A stretch of DNA of 64,000 nt from Cephalotus follicularis (taxonomy: Eukaryota > Streptophyta > Magnoliopsida > Oxalidales > Cephalotaceae): contig BDDD01000894.1 of the NCBI GenBank assembly GCA_001972305.1, positions 124,001 through 188,000 on the forward strand. Reading direction: 5' to 3'. This document shows positions 48,335 through 59,197 of the stretch, one piece after another. The translations under genes were made by a program, and so were the position numbers. The notes beneath the pieces were generated by a model, which was not told where the DNA came from, did no database searches, and saw only the letters and a list, made by a program, of their open reading frames with translations. Position 1 is the first letter of the stretch, and each line of letters starts with the position of its first letter.

Positions 48335-50700
48335 TGTAACACTCCGCGCCCACAGGGCGAACACGTGGCATTACTCTCAATCCAATAACAATACAATGGT
48401 CGGGACTAGCAGTATAAAAATACGGAAAACTTAAAACTTTACAATACATATCATTACGCGAAAGATACAATACAACAATCCATCCGTGTAGTACAATACA
48501 ATACAAATCCTTTACAATGCCAATCTTTTACAATACAATAAATTTCAATCTTTCACTACAATATCTCACCACCAGCTCCGTGATACCCAAGCAGTCGTGC
48601 GATCAAAATGAGTCTTCAGTCTTTCTGTCCGCTGCTTCCTACTGTACGACCTATGCCGCACACAAAAGTACAGCACATCCCCTCCCTGAAGGATGGGGTT
48701 AGCCACACTGGCTAAGCAGAAACCTCATGCAGCATGTATGCATGTACAATGTGCAATATCAGTGATAATCTATACAATAACAATGTGCAGTGTACAATAT
48801 CAATGCGTGACATGGCAAATGCATATGTACAGTTGGCGATCGGACTACCCGTATGACAATGGCCCATAACAGAGCATACAGATAGGATCTATAACAATCA
48901 ATCAATGGCAGACACTCAATGGTGGTGTATAAAACACCCAATAAATCAATCAATATCCTATAGAGCATGCGACCTAGGTCAATACAATGTCAATCAGTTA
49001 GCAGTGATCAATCCCACGGAAGGTAGTCCTTCAAAAAAAGTGGGATATCTATCTACGGTTCTCAGATTGATCAGGTTTGGGACTCATAGATCTTCCAGCC
49101 TATGGTTGGCTCAATACAATATCGATGAGCTACAACCATGGGGGAGCTACTATACCGTTAGGGATCTACGACCCTCCGGGAGCATCAATCATCAATCAAT
49201 CGGTACAGGTCATCAGTGGGTCAATACAATACAGTGAATGAAACGATCGACGAAATAGGTGGACAGAGTCAACAACCTAGCATGCCTACACAAATCATAA
49301 GGTCGCTCTATAGGATCCATACAATGCAATCAATCATGTCAGTACAATATCATTACAATGTCAATAGACAAAGTCAATGAGTGACGGTATCTAATGGAGG
49401 GTTGGGAATGTGCGTCCAACTTACCGACTTAGACTCACATCACTCATGACTCAAGCAATCAGTCAAAGCAAAGCCAACGAGTGATGGTATCTAATGGAGA
49501 GTGGGGAATATGCATCCAACATACCGACTTAGACTCACATCACTCATGACTCGAGCAATCAATCTGTCAGTACAATCATTAAAACCATTTTCAAACACTT
49601 GAACACCTCAATTGAGGCTCCAGTCAAGTGGCATTGTGAAAGAAATTGAAAACCAACTTTAAATAGTTAACAACTCCACTCAGGCCGAAAGGCGTCGATG
49701 TCCTTGGCCAAGGAAATCGATGCGTATCAGGGCATGCCTTTGAAAATGGTAGAAGGACGTCTATGTCTTTGAACGACATAGATGTCTTTCTCAGTTAGCC
49801 GAAGACATCGATGTCCTTGCACAAAGACGTCGACGCATTTCAATAAAAATGGCCTAGGAATACGCATCGATGTCCCATATCGATGCCTTTTCTAGGAAAG
49901 GACATCTCAAGGCAAAGGCGTCGATGCCTTTGCTGCGAAATCAAGGAGGTTGCATCCCAAAGTGAAAGACATCGATGTCCATGGGCAAGGGGATCGATGT
50001 CTTTGCTGGGAATGGTAGATTTTGTGCAAAAAACCAGCAATTTTCAAGCCAAAATACAATTTAAAGCCATTATTTGAAAACCAAGGTTTAAAATCAATCA
50101 TTTGAGGTTAGTAAAACTTGTTACAACCTTCAAAATTTAGTTTCAATCCTCCTAGATCAGTTAGATCAAGGAAATCAATAAACCCTAGTTTTTCAATTCA
50201 ATGCAATACAATCACTCAATTCAATCAATCATTCAATCAATTATGCAATTAAGCAATAGGCAATCAAGTAGGGAAGTCCTACCTTTAACGAAGCTTCAAA
50301 AGTTGAGCTATGGATTGGTCAATCGGCTGAAATCACCCAAGAATCAGATGCGCTATTACTCAATTGGCAACGCACACTTGCAATCGGTATCCTTGTTGAA
50401 GGAGATGAAATCATGATCTTCTATTGAGGAGGAGGCTGCTGGCTAGAAGAGAGAGAGAGGAGGACGAGAAGGATAGAATGAGGGAGAAGAATGAGTAAAA
50501 TGAGAGGAATGGCTAAGGAATTGGCTTATACAACCGATTTCTCCAACTCTCTGAAACTCAGCCCAAAAATCCTGACTATACATGCATTTAACCAATACAA
50601 TAACAATAGGTATAGGAATACCTCAATTCAATACAATTTGATACAGTCCAATATGGTATACTATGCATGAATAGTACAAAAGGGAATTCGGGTCGTCACA
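48335..50700 (-). repeat. TEK-3 5' LTR
   Basis: This 2366-base LTR starts TGTAACACTCCG and ends GGGTCGTCACA on the plus strand. It is uninterrupted and shows the empty site of the solo LTR. The GACATCGATG cluster is at about 49690-50000. Confidence 0.93.
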
Positions 50701-50705
50701 AGAAC
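50701..50705. repeat. Target-site duplication of TEK-3, right copy (AGAAC)
   Basis: This is an exact partner of 39234-39238. Confidence 0.9.
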
Positions 50706-50935
50706 TCTATGGGTCACCGACTGAGATGACCGTGAGGGCTATCAATTGAGATGGCCAGGAATGTTATTGGACACCAACTGAGATGACCGAAGTGGTCACC
50801 AATAGGGATGACCGGGATTGTTATTGGTCACCAACCGAGATGACCGAAATGGTCACCTACTGAGATGACCGAAATTGATAAATGGTCACCAACCGAGTTG
50901 GCTGAAATGGTCACCAACCTAGATGACCAAGAAAG
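50706..50935. repeat. Minisatellite GGTCACCAACYGAGATGACC in TEK-1 LTR
   Basis: About eight degenerate tandem units, some 23-31 bases each, lie here. The right half of the unit is partly self-complementary (GGTCA...TGACC). Confidence 0.85.
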
Positions 50936-51656
50936 GGAATAGATAGTGATTGAACCTATAGGACTATGTCTTATACTAAACTAGCATTAAGAGGAAGAAT
51001 GTCCAGGTTAGTTCTATATCGCCTGCTTTGCCTATGACACCAAGAGTGTCTAATCTTCTCTACCTCGGCAGAGGAGGCCGAGGAGAGTTTATATGTGTGT
51101 TAAGATGATTTTGAATGCCATGGAATGGCTATGGTCTGCTACCTTGGCAGAGGAGGCCAAGGAGAACTTATAAGTACTGTGAGATGATTTTGGAGTATTA
51201 TGGATTGTGATTGATGATGAAATGGTATTGTTATGGTTATGGAATGCTGTGGATGATCACTTATATGATTACATGAATTGTTGGCATTATGTATCTTCCA
51301 CGTCATGCATTCTCATGCTCTGCAAAAAGTATAGCCTAGACAGCAAAAAGTTGCGGACCCATTCTTGAAATGGGTCAGGTTTAGGTGATGCAGAGTAGTG
51401 ACTAGTCAAACTAGATCGTAGTGTAAGGCTTGTTCTTTAGTGAAGTTCCGTTAGACTTACCTTGTATAAGAATTTAATATATTAGACATGGATGTATGCT
51501 TTTGGGTTTATCCACGCGAGATATGTAATGGTCATTTCCGCATGCATAATTCTGATTTAAAGTTTTAAATTTATGACATATTTTGGATGATGTGAATGGA
51601 TTATATGGACAGTATGCCACGTGTTGGACTGTGGGGTCCTCCTCATGGTTCGGGGC
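50706..51656 (+). repeat. TEK-1 3' LTR, right part
   Basis: This continues 38066-39238. It opens with tandem units near 25-30 bases (CACCAACCGAGATGACCGAA type, 50706-50935). It ends with the block TGGGGTCCTCCTCATGGTTC also seen at the end of the 5' LTR (23540-23562). Confidence 0.85.
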
Positions 51657-51853
51657 TTAAAAATGTGCCTATGATATGGTTATGAGTCGGTGAGATATTA
51701 CTGATTCCGGATTACTATGGTTTTCCCTTCCTCGTGTAAGACTTGCTGTTCAGGCTGCCAACATATCCTGTTATATAACGATATACTCGAAGTATTTCTT
51801 CTGATAAGTCTTGTCAATAATCCTATTGATATTCTTGTTGAGAGATCTATCTA
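51657..51853. other. Unassigned spacer between two LTRs
   Basis: I recognise nothing in these 197 bases between the TEK-1 3' LTR and the inverted solo LTR. The last five (ATCTA) are the target duplication of the latter. Confidence 0.5.
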
Positions 51854-52289
51854 TGTCATGCCCCAAACCCTGAGGAAGACCCCATGATCCAACACATGAC
51901 ATGCCGTCCACACAATTCCATCATCAACATCCAAAATATGGTATAAATTTAAAACTTCAATACAATATCATGTATGCGGAACAACCATTCAGTATCTCGC
52001 ATGGATAACCCCAATAATATACATCATCTTATATCAAGAGCACTGCCACAAGTCGGCAGGTCACATTTAACTGAAATACAAACATTCTTATACATTAAGT
52101 CTGTTATACAAGGTAGGTATAAATAGCAGGAGCTGCACTACTGACGAAGCCTTGCTCTGCGATCCGACCGATTTGATTACTTTGATGCATCATATGTACT
52201 TGCCCCTAATTGTCATACCCATTTCGAGAATGGGTCAGTAGACAATAGTTATAATCATATAGGGTACATAAAACCATAAGGTGTGAGTA

Positions 52290-53335
52290 GGCAGAGGAAT
52301 TCCATCCTCTACGCACTCTAGGTGTTGTAGGAAGAGTAGTCATCAAGCGAAAGTCCTCCTCGGCATCCTCTATACACTCTAGGTGTTATAGGCAGAGGAG
52401 TCAACAAGCATAAGTGCTCATCGGCTTACTCTACGCACTCTAGGTATTATAGGCGGAGGAGTCATCAAGCATAAGCGCTCCTAAGCCTCCTCAGCTTGAG
52501 GTAGCAGAATAAGCATTCCTCAGCCTCCTCGCCTCGAGGTAGCGGAGAAGCATACCTCGCCCTCCTCCGCTCGAGGTAGCATCACCATTGCCTATGCACC
52601 ACTCTAACTCAAATGAGGATCACCATCGTCTACGCTCTGCTTGTGCTATAGAGGATGGAGTCAAGATAACACAGGTCTAATGAATCTTCCCTTAATGCTA
52701 GCCTATTTAGGACAGAGCATACTGGGTTGTCTAGGTTATTTAGAGTTACACGGGGCCCTCACAGTCCTTAACAATGCAGAATTCACCCTTAGGTTCACTT
52801 GCTACCGTTTCAGATTCCACCCTTAGCTTCACCTGCTGGAGTACTGGAATTCACCCTTAGGTTCACTTGCTAATGTTGGAGAATTCACCCTTAGGTTCAC
52901 CTGCTAATGTTGCAGAATTCACCGTTAGGTTAACCTGCCAGACTAAGCGGCTACCTCCCTAATCCCCTTGATCTAGCAGAGGTTGAGAGTGGCTATCTTG
53001 TCATAGATCATAATGTTAAGCAAAATCCATGACCTTGGGGTTTGCAACTATAAAACCATTTGGATGATTGGCATTGAAATCCAATTGCTTCACAGAAGGA
53101 TTCATGTAGTCTGCACGGCCTTAGAGCTCTGACCTATTCCTCTGAGGTCTACCTTCTAGTACGAGGTCTGCCTTCAAGATGATATCTACCTTCAGTACGA
53201 GGCTTGCCTTCAAGTACGAGGTCTGCCTTCAAGTACGAGGTCTACCTTCTAGTATAAGGTCAGCCTTTAGTACAAGGTCTACCTTCAAGTACCGAGGTCT
53301 TGCCTTCAATTACCAAGGTCTTCAGTAGACAATTG
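52290..53335. repeat. Three minisatellite blocks in the inverted solo LTR
   Basis: Block one has units near 60 bases with CACTCTAGGTGTTATAGGC and AGGAGTCATCAAGC. Block two has units of about 38 bases with GAATTCACCCTTAGGTTCAC. Block three has units of about 20 bases with AGTACGAGGTCTGCCTTC. All lie in the same half of the LTR. Confidence 0.8.
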
Positions 53336-54092
53336 CTCTAGGTGTCGACTACTATCTCTTAAACAAGGCACCAATGCCCTAATTGGAGCCATCAACAGTT
53401 TACAGACTTAGAAGATTGACGAATACGATTATCCACTAGCTCATAAACAACTCAACCCAAATAAATCAATCCAACACTCGACCCAGAGGAGCTATAAGCA
53501 CCAGTGGTCGGTTACAACATAGAAACCACTTTAACACTAAGATTCGTACTCGTGGATCCAAAATCAGCGGAGAGAAGAGATTAGGGTCATAAGCTACAAA
53601 TCTACATTCTCTCTCAGATCTCTATTTCAATCAATCATTCATTGGGTCAATCACCCTAACTCATGCATCTAGTCCTACTATAATAGTTCATAATAGTATA
53701 TTTCATTCAAGGTAGAAATATGCATGAGTTCAAAGCATATATGTAGAGTCTACCTCGATAAAGGTTGGGTTTGAAGATCTGGGAGAACTGGCTATTGAAA
53801 CCATTACGGATCTGGAAGAATCTGCTGCTAAACCGGGATATGGGTTATTCCCCCAGGTTATACACACTACTACGAGTCTCACGACTCCTTATTCGCTCCA
53901 ATCCAAGCGTTCTCTATCTAACTCATCCCCTCACTATCTCTTTAGATTAGGAGGTGAGAATCCAAGAGTGAAGGGGAGGTGAGAGAGATTAAGCGTATGT
54001 GAGAAGCTAAACTGTCTATATATCTAGACACTTCTTTTGGGTGAAATCTCAAAACTATCGCTTTTGGTTCTATTGAACCCACACTATCCAAA

Positions 54093-56702
54093 TGTAACGC
54101 CCGCGATTTTCATGTACTGTAATTTCACAATGTAATTGTACCTTATTTGTGGAATTAATAAAATAATGGATTTTTCTGAATTTGAGGATGTTTTCCCAAA
54201 TTACGGTGATGTTGATTTGAGTCAATTATGTACTTAGAAGCGTAATTACTTGGTAAGTTTACTGGAGGCAGTCGACTGGCATAGAAGACCAGTCGACTGG
54301 ATGGCTACGTGTTGAAGCAGTCGACTGGTGGGATGAACCAGTCGACTGGCCAACTGTCGTGACACTTGGCAACAGACTGCCAGGCGAACAACCGACTGCC
54401 AGGGAAAGGCAGCCGACTGGATCGTGCCCTATTTTATCTGCATGTGATAAGATCACATGCAACCATTGATAAAAGCATCTTGCAGGCACCATCACATGCA
54501 ATAAGACGTGTTGAGCATGCACCACCACGCCAGGACCTGCAAGGACAGAGGGGAAGAGAAATAATGACAAGTGTGTGTGCATGCAAGTGTTAATGGGAGG
54601 GAATGGCTCTTAGTGCCATGCAAAACGAGTTCAGAGAGAGAAGTCTGCATAAAACGTCTCCCCTCACTGCTCTTGTCCAGATACCGAAAGACCAAAGAAC
54701 CATAGAAATTGTGCAAGAAATAGTGAGAAATCAAGAGAGGAAATAGTGAGAAATATAGGGCATTCTCCACTGCTAAGCTTGGAGCTCAGATTGGAGCTGT
54801 TGGATTGACCTTGGAGCTATTGGGAGGCTCAAAGATACTGGAAACGAGACATAAAGAGGTGGACTTTCGATTTCTAACTTGAAATCAAAGGTAGGGGAAA
54901 TTAGTAGAGAATTCTATGCATGCATTTTGAGTTTAAGAGCAATGATATTATAAATGAATGGTATGATTGTTTGGATGTGGATTCCTGTATTGTTGTTGTG
55001 GTTATTGTTGATAAATAACCTGGCATGCTTACTGAATTTTGAATGGAGAATTGGATTGGTTTTCATGCAATGCCATGTTGTGGATGTCATTGAATTATGA
55101 TGAAAACGGAGAATAATGCATGAATTGAGTTGTGTTTTAGACCAGTGTATGATTACTGATGATATTCTGAGGTTTGAATACGTCTGAGTAAGTTCAATTG
55201 ATTGATTAAATTGAATTAGCGGTGAGTTATTGTTACTGCCCAACCCAGGACAGCCGACTGTTTAAGTAAAACAGTCGACTACTCGAACATCCAGTCGACT
55301 GTCATGTAAGAACAGTCGACTGTGCATGTGTTTTTACCCAAAACAGTCGACTGTCGAAGGAAGGTAGTCGACTGCCTAATGCTCGTGATGAACAAGCTGA
55401 CTATTGGGAAGGAACAGTCGACTGACTCAAGGATCCAACCGACTGTTATAGAAAAACAGCTGACTGTTATAACAGAAACTGAACCTCTAGAAAAGGTGAT
55501 AGGCCTAGGTTAAATACCAACAACCCTAGGTGCATTCTGAGCATATGTTTGTCCTGCATTTGAACTGCTACTGTACGGTGGATTGCATTATGGTTGATTT
55601 CTAAATGTGCTAACCATTTTGAAAAGCTTGCATGATTATTTCAATCATTATTGTACGAAAATGTATATTTGTCAAGATATGATTTTATATATTTTTGAAC
55701 TGAATGGGGAAGTATTTCCAAAGACGGAGAAATGTTTTAAAGGATTTGTTACACAAAATCAAATGTATTGTTTTAAGTTTTATAACTTATCACAACTTGT
55801 GAACGGAGTAATATATTTTAAACAAATATATGTTTGATCAAGTAATTATATTTTATTCCTTACCTTGTATTGTGCAATGCTTGTGCCTGTTGATTATTAG
55901 CCGTTGGGCTAATAACCTGTTGATTACTTAGCCACTGTGCTAGTAACTTGCTGTTGGTTTAGCCGCCGTGCTAAGCAACATACCGAGGACTTGCTCCAAA
56001 ACTGTTCGCAAACGGGGATGGGGTAGGAGTGCATGACGTTGGGGCCAGGAGGTGGCGACGGTTATGACGACTTGTTTGTCTAGTTCCTTTTGGGACATAC
56101 TTATTGCTTGCGATGATATAACTTATGAGGTTATACTTATACGGTGATCATGCACATATTTTTATATGTATATACGGAGCTATGATTATTGAGAAAAATT
56201 ACATGTCATACTACATCACTATGCATTCATTCATGATACGCATTACCTTTGACCTGAAACTGTATACATAAACTTTTCTACTTAGCCGAGTGAGGACAAA
56301 GGCTAACCCCCTACTGTAACAGATTGATGGAGTAGGTTTTGATATGGAGCTTGCAAGGAGGCTTAAGGAGAAGACTATGATGTTTCTCTTATTTTTCTTT
56401 GTATTTAGTTAATGAACAATAACTATGTAACCGGGTTATTGTAACATGGGTTTATATTTTATCTCGTACTGTATTATCACGCTCCGTTTTGGGCGATCGA
56501 CAATGATGAGGGTTTATATATAAACTTGTTGGGCATCACGTAGTATGGGATGCGTGATGTATGTTTAAATTCAGCTTTTACATGAATGCTTCCGCTATCG
56601 AGAAATTTATTTATTGGTAAAATTTCATGAGCTGGATTATATATTGTGTTGATTGCCTTACCGCTTTATATGTTGTCTTAATGTTGGAGATAGGGTGTGA
56701 CA
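54093..56702 (+). repeat. Solo LTR related to the TEK-2 family, plus orientation
   Basis: This 2610-base LTR starts TGTAACGCCCGCGATTTTCA and ends GGGTGTGACA, and is flanked by exact CCAAA duplications (54088-54092 and 56703-56707). It is the reverse complement of the TEK-2 LTR type (for example ACCTCCTGGCCCC-type blocks near 56045) but clearly diverged. It has the CAGTCGACTG clusters at 54268-54420 and 55250-55465. Confidence 0.93.
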
Positions 56703-56810
56703 CCAAAGATAGCCAGAAAAGGAAAATATGACAGTAGCAAATACATGTCGTGTCATAATACAATATCATATATTACAACAGTTCATATAAAATTCAGAGC
56801 TTACAATCTA

Positions 56811-57674
56811 TGATGAAAGTTTATAACCGGTGCATTACGGAGATTAAGTATTCTTTTGCATATTAAATCATAATTATATTTGGAAGCTTGATAGAAATAT
56901 ATTGTTTCATAAGGGGTAACATGGGAGGCAAGTAATATTTGGATATGTGTCTGTACATAGCAGGATTTATATAATTAGTGTCAAAACTGGAATTGATATG
57001 GGTTTTGGAATAACTACTAACTTTCAATGGTAGTTGAATGTATAGATGTGAATTATTGTTATGGAGAGTTTAGTTATCGATAAGGATATGACGATGTTTT
57101 AGCCATAAAGATCTATTATTGCTAATTCAGTGTAAATGTTTTCTAGTAATGGATAATATTTAATGTTAGTTAATGATTTCTTTGATCACTAGTTATAAAT
57201 AGTGGAAACTTTTTATAATAATCAACTATTCCTATCAAAAGGTGAATTATAAATTGAGATAGGATGTTTATATGTGAAGGGTTGATAGTTTAAGAAATTA
57301 ACTTGATAAATTGTTATTAGGATTGTGAATTAATTTGGAGTATGGAGAGAAATAAGATATAGGTTGTGAAATGGACTTTATTCGAGGAAGTTCATTATGT
57401 GAAGATTTGTAGCAGAGTAATGAATGACAGTACTAAGGTGAATTAGTAGTAGTATTGGTTATGATAGGCTTGAATAACACTATTGATGATCACACTAGTA
57501 CTTGAAGAAATAAAGAGACAGAGGAGTGGTTATAAAGAGAAGAGGAATGTAATAGGGAGAACATATCAGATGTAGTAAACCACAAATTTAGCAGTTATAC
57601 AACCAAGAATGGGTACTAGAGATATTAATAAAGAAAAGTGTCTGAAAGGTAAAAAAGAGCTATTGAAGTCTAGA
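56811..57674. other. AT-rich stretch with nothing recognised
   Basis: Some 860 bases with short irregular AT-rich sequence. No coding segment, LTR edge or RNA gene was seen. It may be old, decayed repeat or true background DNA. Confidence 0.5.
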
Positions 57675-57762
57675 TGTGTAACGACCTGAATTCCCCTGTA
57701 TACTATTAAGTACTGTTCATGCATACATTGTACCGTATTGGATTGTGTTCATGTAAAAAGAA
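57675..57762 (+). repeat. Start of a TEK-3-like LTR
   Basis: TGTAACGACCTGAATTCCC and the next 60 bases (with TTGTACCGTATTGGA) resemble the sense start of the TEK-3 LTR (reverse complement of 44000-44086). The match stops at 57762, where a different LTR begins; the rest may lie beyond the window. Confidence 0.6.
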
Positions 57763-59197
57763 TGTTTTAAAATTTATAGCCGCAAGTGCACGGATCATGC
57801 ATTAACGGGTCGAACGCAGGTAAACATTAAACTAGTTGTAGTTTATCCAACCTAGGCGAAGTATGCAAATTCAAGGTTTAATTATGAAAAATACTTCTAA
57901 TTATCCAAAATAATTTAAATAATAAAAACAGGAAATGAAGGAGTCGATGATCAAAGAAACTGAATTTAAAACACCAAGAAATGAAGTATGCAATTTTAAA
58001 ACTAATCAAAACAATGAATAAAAGTGAAGAGAATATATAATTAAAAAGCGGGTTTAGGGTACAGAAACTCGCGATAGATAGTATTGAACAATTCCATTTA
58101 ATTGAATGATCATACCTTGATAACCAATGGCATCTACGTCTATGCGGAGTGCGACGGTGATGACAAGACGTATGAGTAGTCATGCTAGGTCTATATGAAG
58201 TACGGCAACGGCGGCAAGACGTATGAATAGACATGTTAGGTCTATATGAAGTGTGTTCGTTGTGACAAACCGTATGAGTAGACTCCATTGATTGAATTAA
58301 GCACCATTTATTCACCAACTTTTATATTCACCGACAAGAAGTTTGTTGATTTTAATCAGACAGACAAAGTGTGTGTGAAGGCAGAAAAATTGAAGAACAA
58401 ATCAAATATTCAAGGATTTTTATTGATATAATTGAAACAATAACAATATAGGCTTTGTTCTAACCAAAAAACCTTAAAGAGTTTAGCTACTAAACATTGT
58501 TAAACAAAATTGATTAAGAAGAAAATAGGGTTTCTACCAGCCTCTCTACTGAATTTGACTAGTCTTCAATTGTTTTTATACTGCAAAACTGATCAAAAAC
58601 AGAAATAAATCAATCCTAGTTACAAAATCTGGCAAAAAATCTAACTTTCTATTTCTGCTGTAGAAGAAGACGTCGACGCCTTTGGTTGAAGGTCGACGCA
58701 TTTGCAAAGAGTCGTATTTTACTAAGATGAAAGACATCGATGTTGTTGAGAAGACGCCGATGCATTTCGGTCCAAAATCTATAGGTCGAAATTGCATAAA
58801 GACATCGATGCGTTTAGTGAAAGACATGCATAAAGACATCAATGCGTTTAGTGAAAGACATCGATGTCTTTGTCATAGCATTTGAAGGTAGGCTTGCAAT
58901 CCCAGAAAGGACATCGATCCGCAACAAAAGACATCGACGCGGTTACCAAAAACCCAAAAAAGACATTGATCCTCATGAAAGACATCGTTGAGTTTAACTC
59001 TGTTTCTGCAGAATTTGTTAATTCTTCAATCTTTAATCTTTCAAGCTCCAATTTGCACAACTTTGGGTAGTATGCATGCACTTTGGCCCTTTTGCTCTTG
59101 TACCTGAAAATCAACATAACATAACTAAAGTAGTCTATTTCAAGCATAAAAATATCACAAATAAATCATGAAAAACAACACATTTTTATGCTAAACA
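57763..59197 (-). repeat. TAT-1: LTR of a Tat/Athila-like element (tentative)
   Basis: On the plus strand this reads TGTTTTAAAATTTATAGCCG...GCTAAACA, about 1435 bases with TG...CA ends. It is followed on the minus-strand upstream side by AGGACAAGCAAAGCTTAAGT and ATGGGG, a polypurine-like end that I associate with Tat/Athila-type Gypsy elements. A GACATCGATG cluster lies at 58668-58990. The family call is from memory of such ends and is not certain. Confidence 0.45.
58668..58990. repeat. Cluster of GACATCGATG motifs (TAT-1 LTR)
   Basis: About ten copies of AAAGACATCGATG or close variants (GACGTCGACG, GACGCCGATG) lie here, in the same plus-strand wording as in the TEK-3 LTR although the LTRs are otherwise unrelated by eye. 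Confidence 0.8.

Larger units (their letters stand above)
39239..50700 (-). mobile_element. TEK-3: Ty3/Gypsy chromovirus, Tekay/Del type
   Basis: This minus-strand element has LTRs of nearly equal length once the nested solo LTR is removed (about 2365 and 2366 bases), a 4.2-kb internal part with gag, protease, RT, RNase H, integrase and chromodomain-like tail, a primer site and a polypurine tract. Exact AGAAC duplications flank it. In one 60-base stretch compared (39361-39420) the LTRs differ at five positions. The coding part is broken, with many breaks. It inserted in the 3' LTR of TEK-1 and later received a TEK-2-family element, now a solo LTR. Confidence 0.93.
23432..51656 (+). mobile_element. 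TEK-1: oldest Tekay-type Gypsy element, right part of the nest
   Basis: This plus-strand chromovirus has the order: 5' LTR end (to about 23568), primer site, gag start, [TRG-2 array], gag end, protease, RT, RNase H, integrase with chromodomain-like tail, polypurine tract, 3' LTR [split by TEK-3]. Without the insertions the internal part is about 5 kb and the 3' LTR about 2.1 kb, as expected for Tekay elements. The left part of its 5' LTR would lie beyond COP-2, outside the window. The coding region is heavily broken (well over five breaks), fitting its place as the outermost host of the nest. Confidence 0.8.
51854..56805 (-). repeat. Solo LTR of the TEK-1 family, inverted, hosting another solo LTR
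   Basis: On the minus strand it starts TGTAAGCTCTGAATTTTATA, comparable with the TEK-1 LTR start (TGTAGCCCCCAAATTATATG), and ends GGTTTGGGGCATGACA. Target duplications ATCTA flank it (51849-51853 and 56806-56810). Without the nested insert it is about 2.34 kb. It is diverged from the TEK-1 LTR. It holds several tandem blocks: CTCTAGGTGTTRTAGGCAGAG (52290-52460), GAATTCACCCTTAGGTTCAC (52775-52935) and TACGAGGTCTGCCTTC (53140-53335). Confidence 0.88.

Noticed and set aside
57763-59197. MITE or Helitron for the block beginning with the GCCGCAAGTGCACGG wording.
   Set aside because: TG...CA ends together with an adjoining polypurine-like tract fit an LTR better; no terminal inverted repeat or Helitron end was seen.
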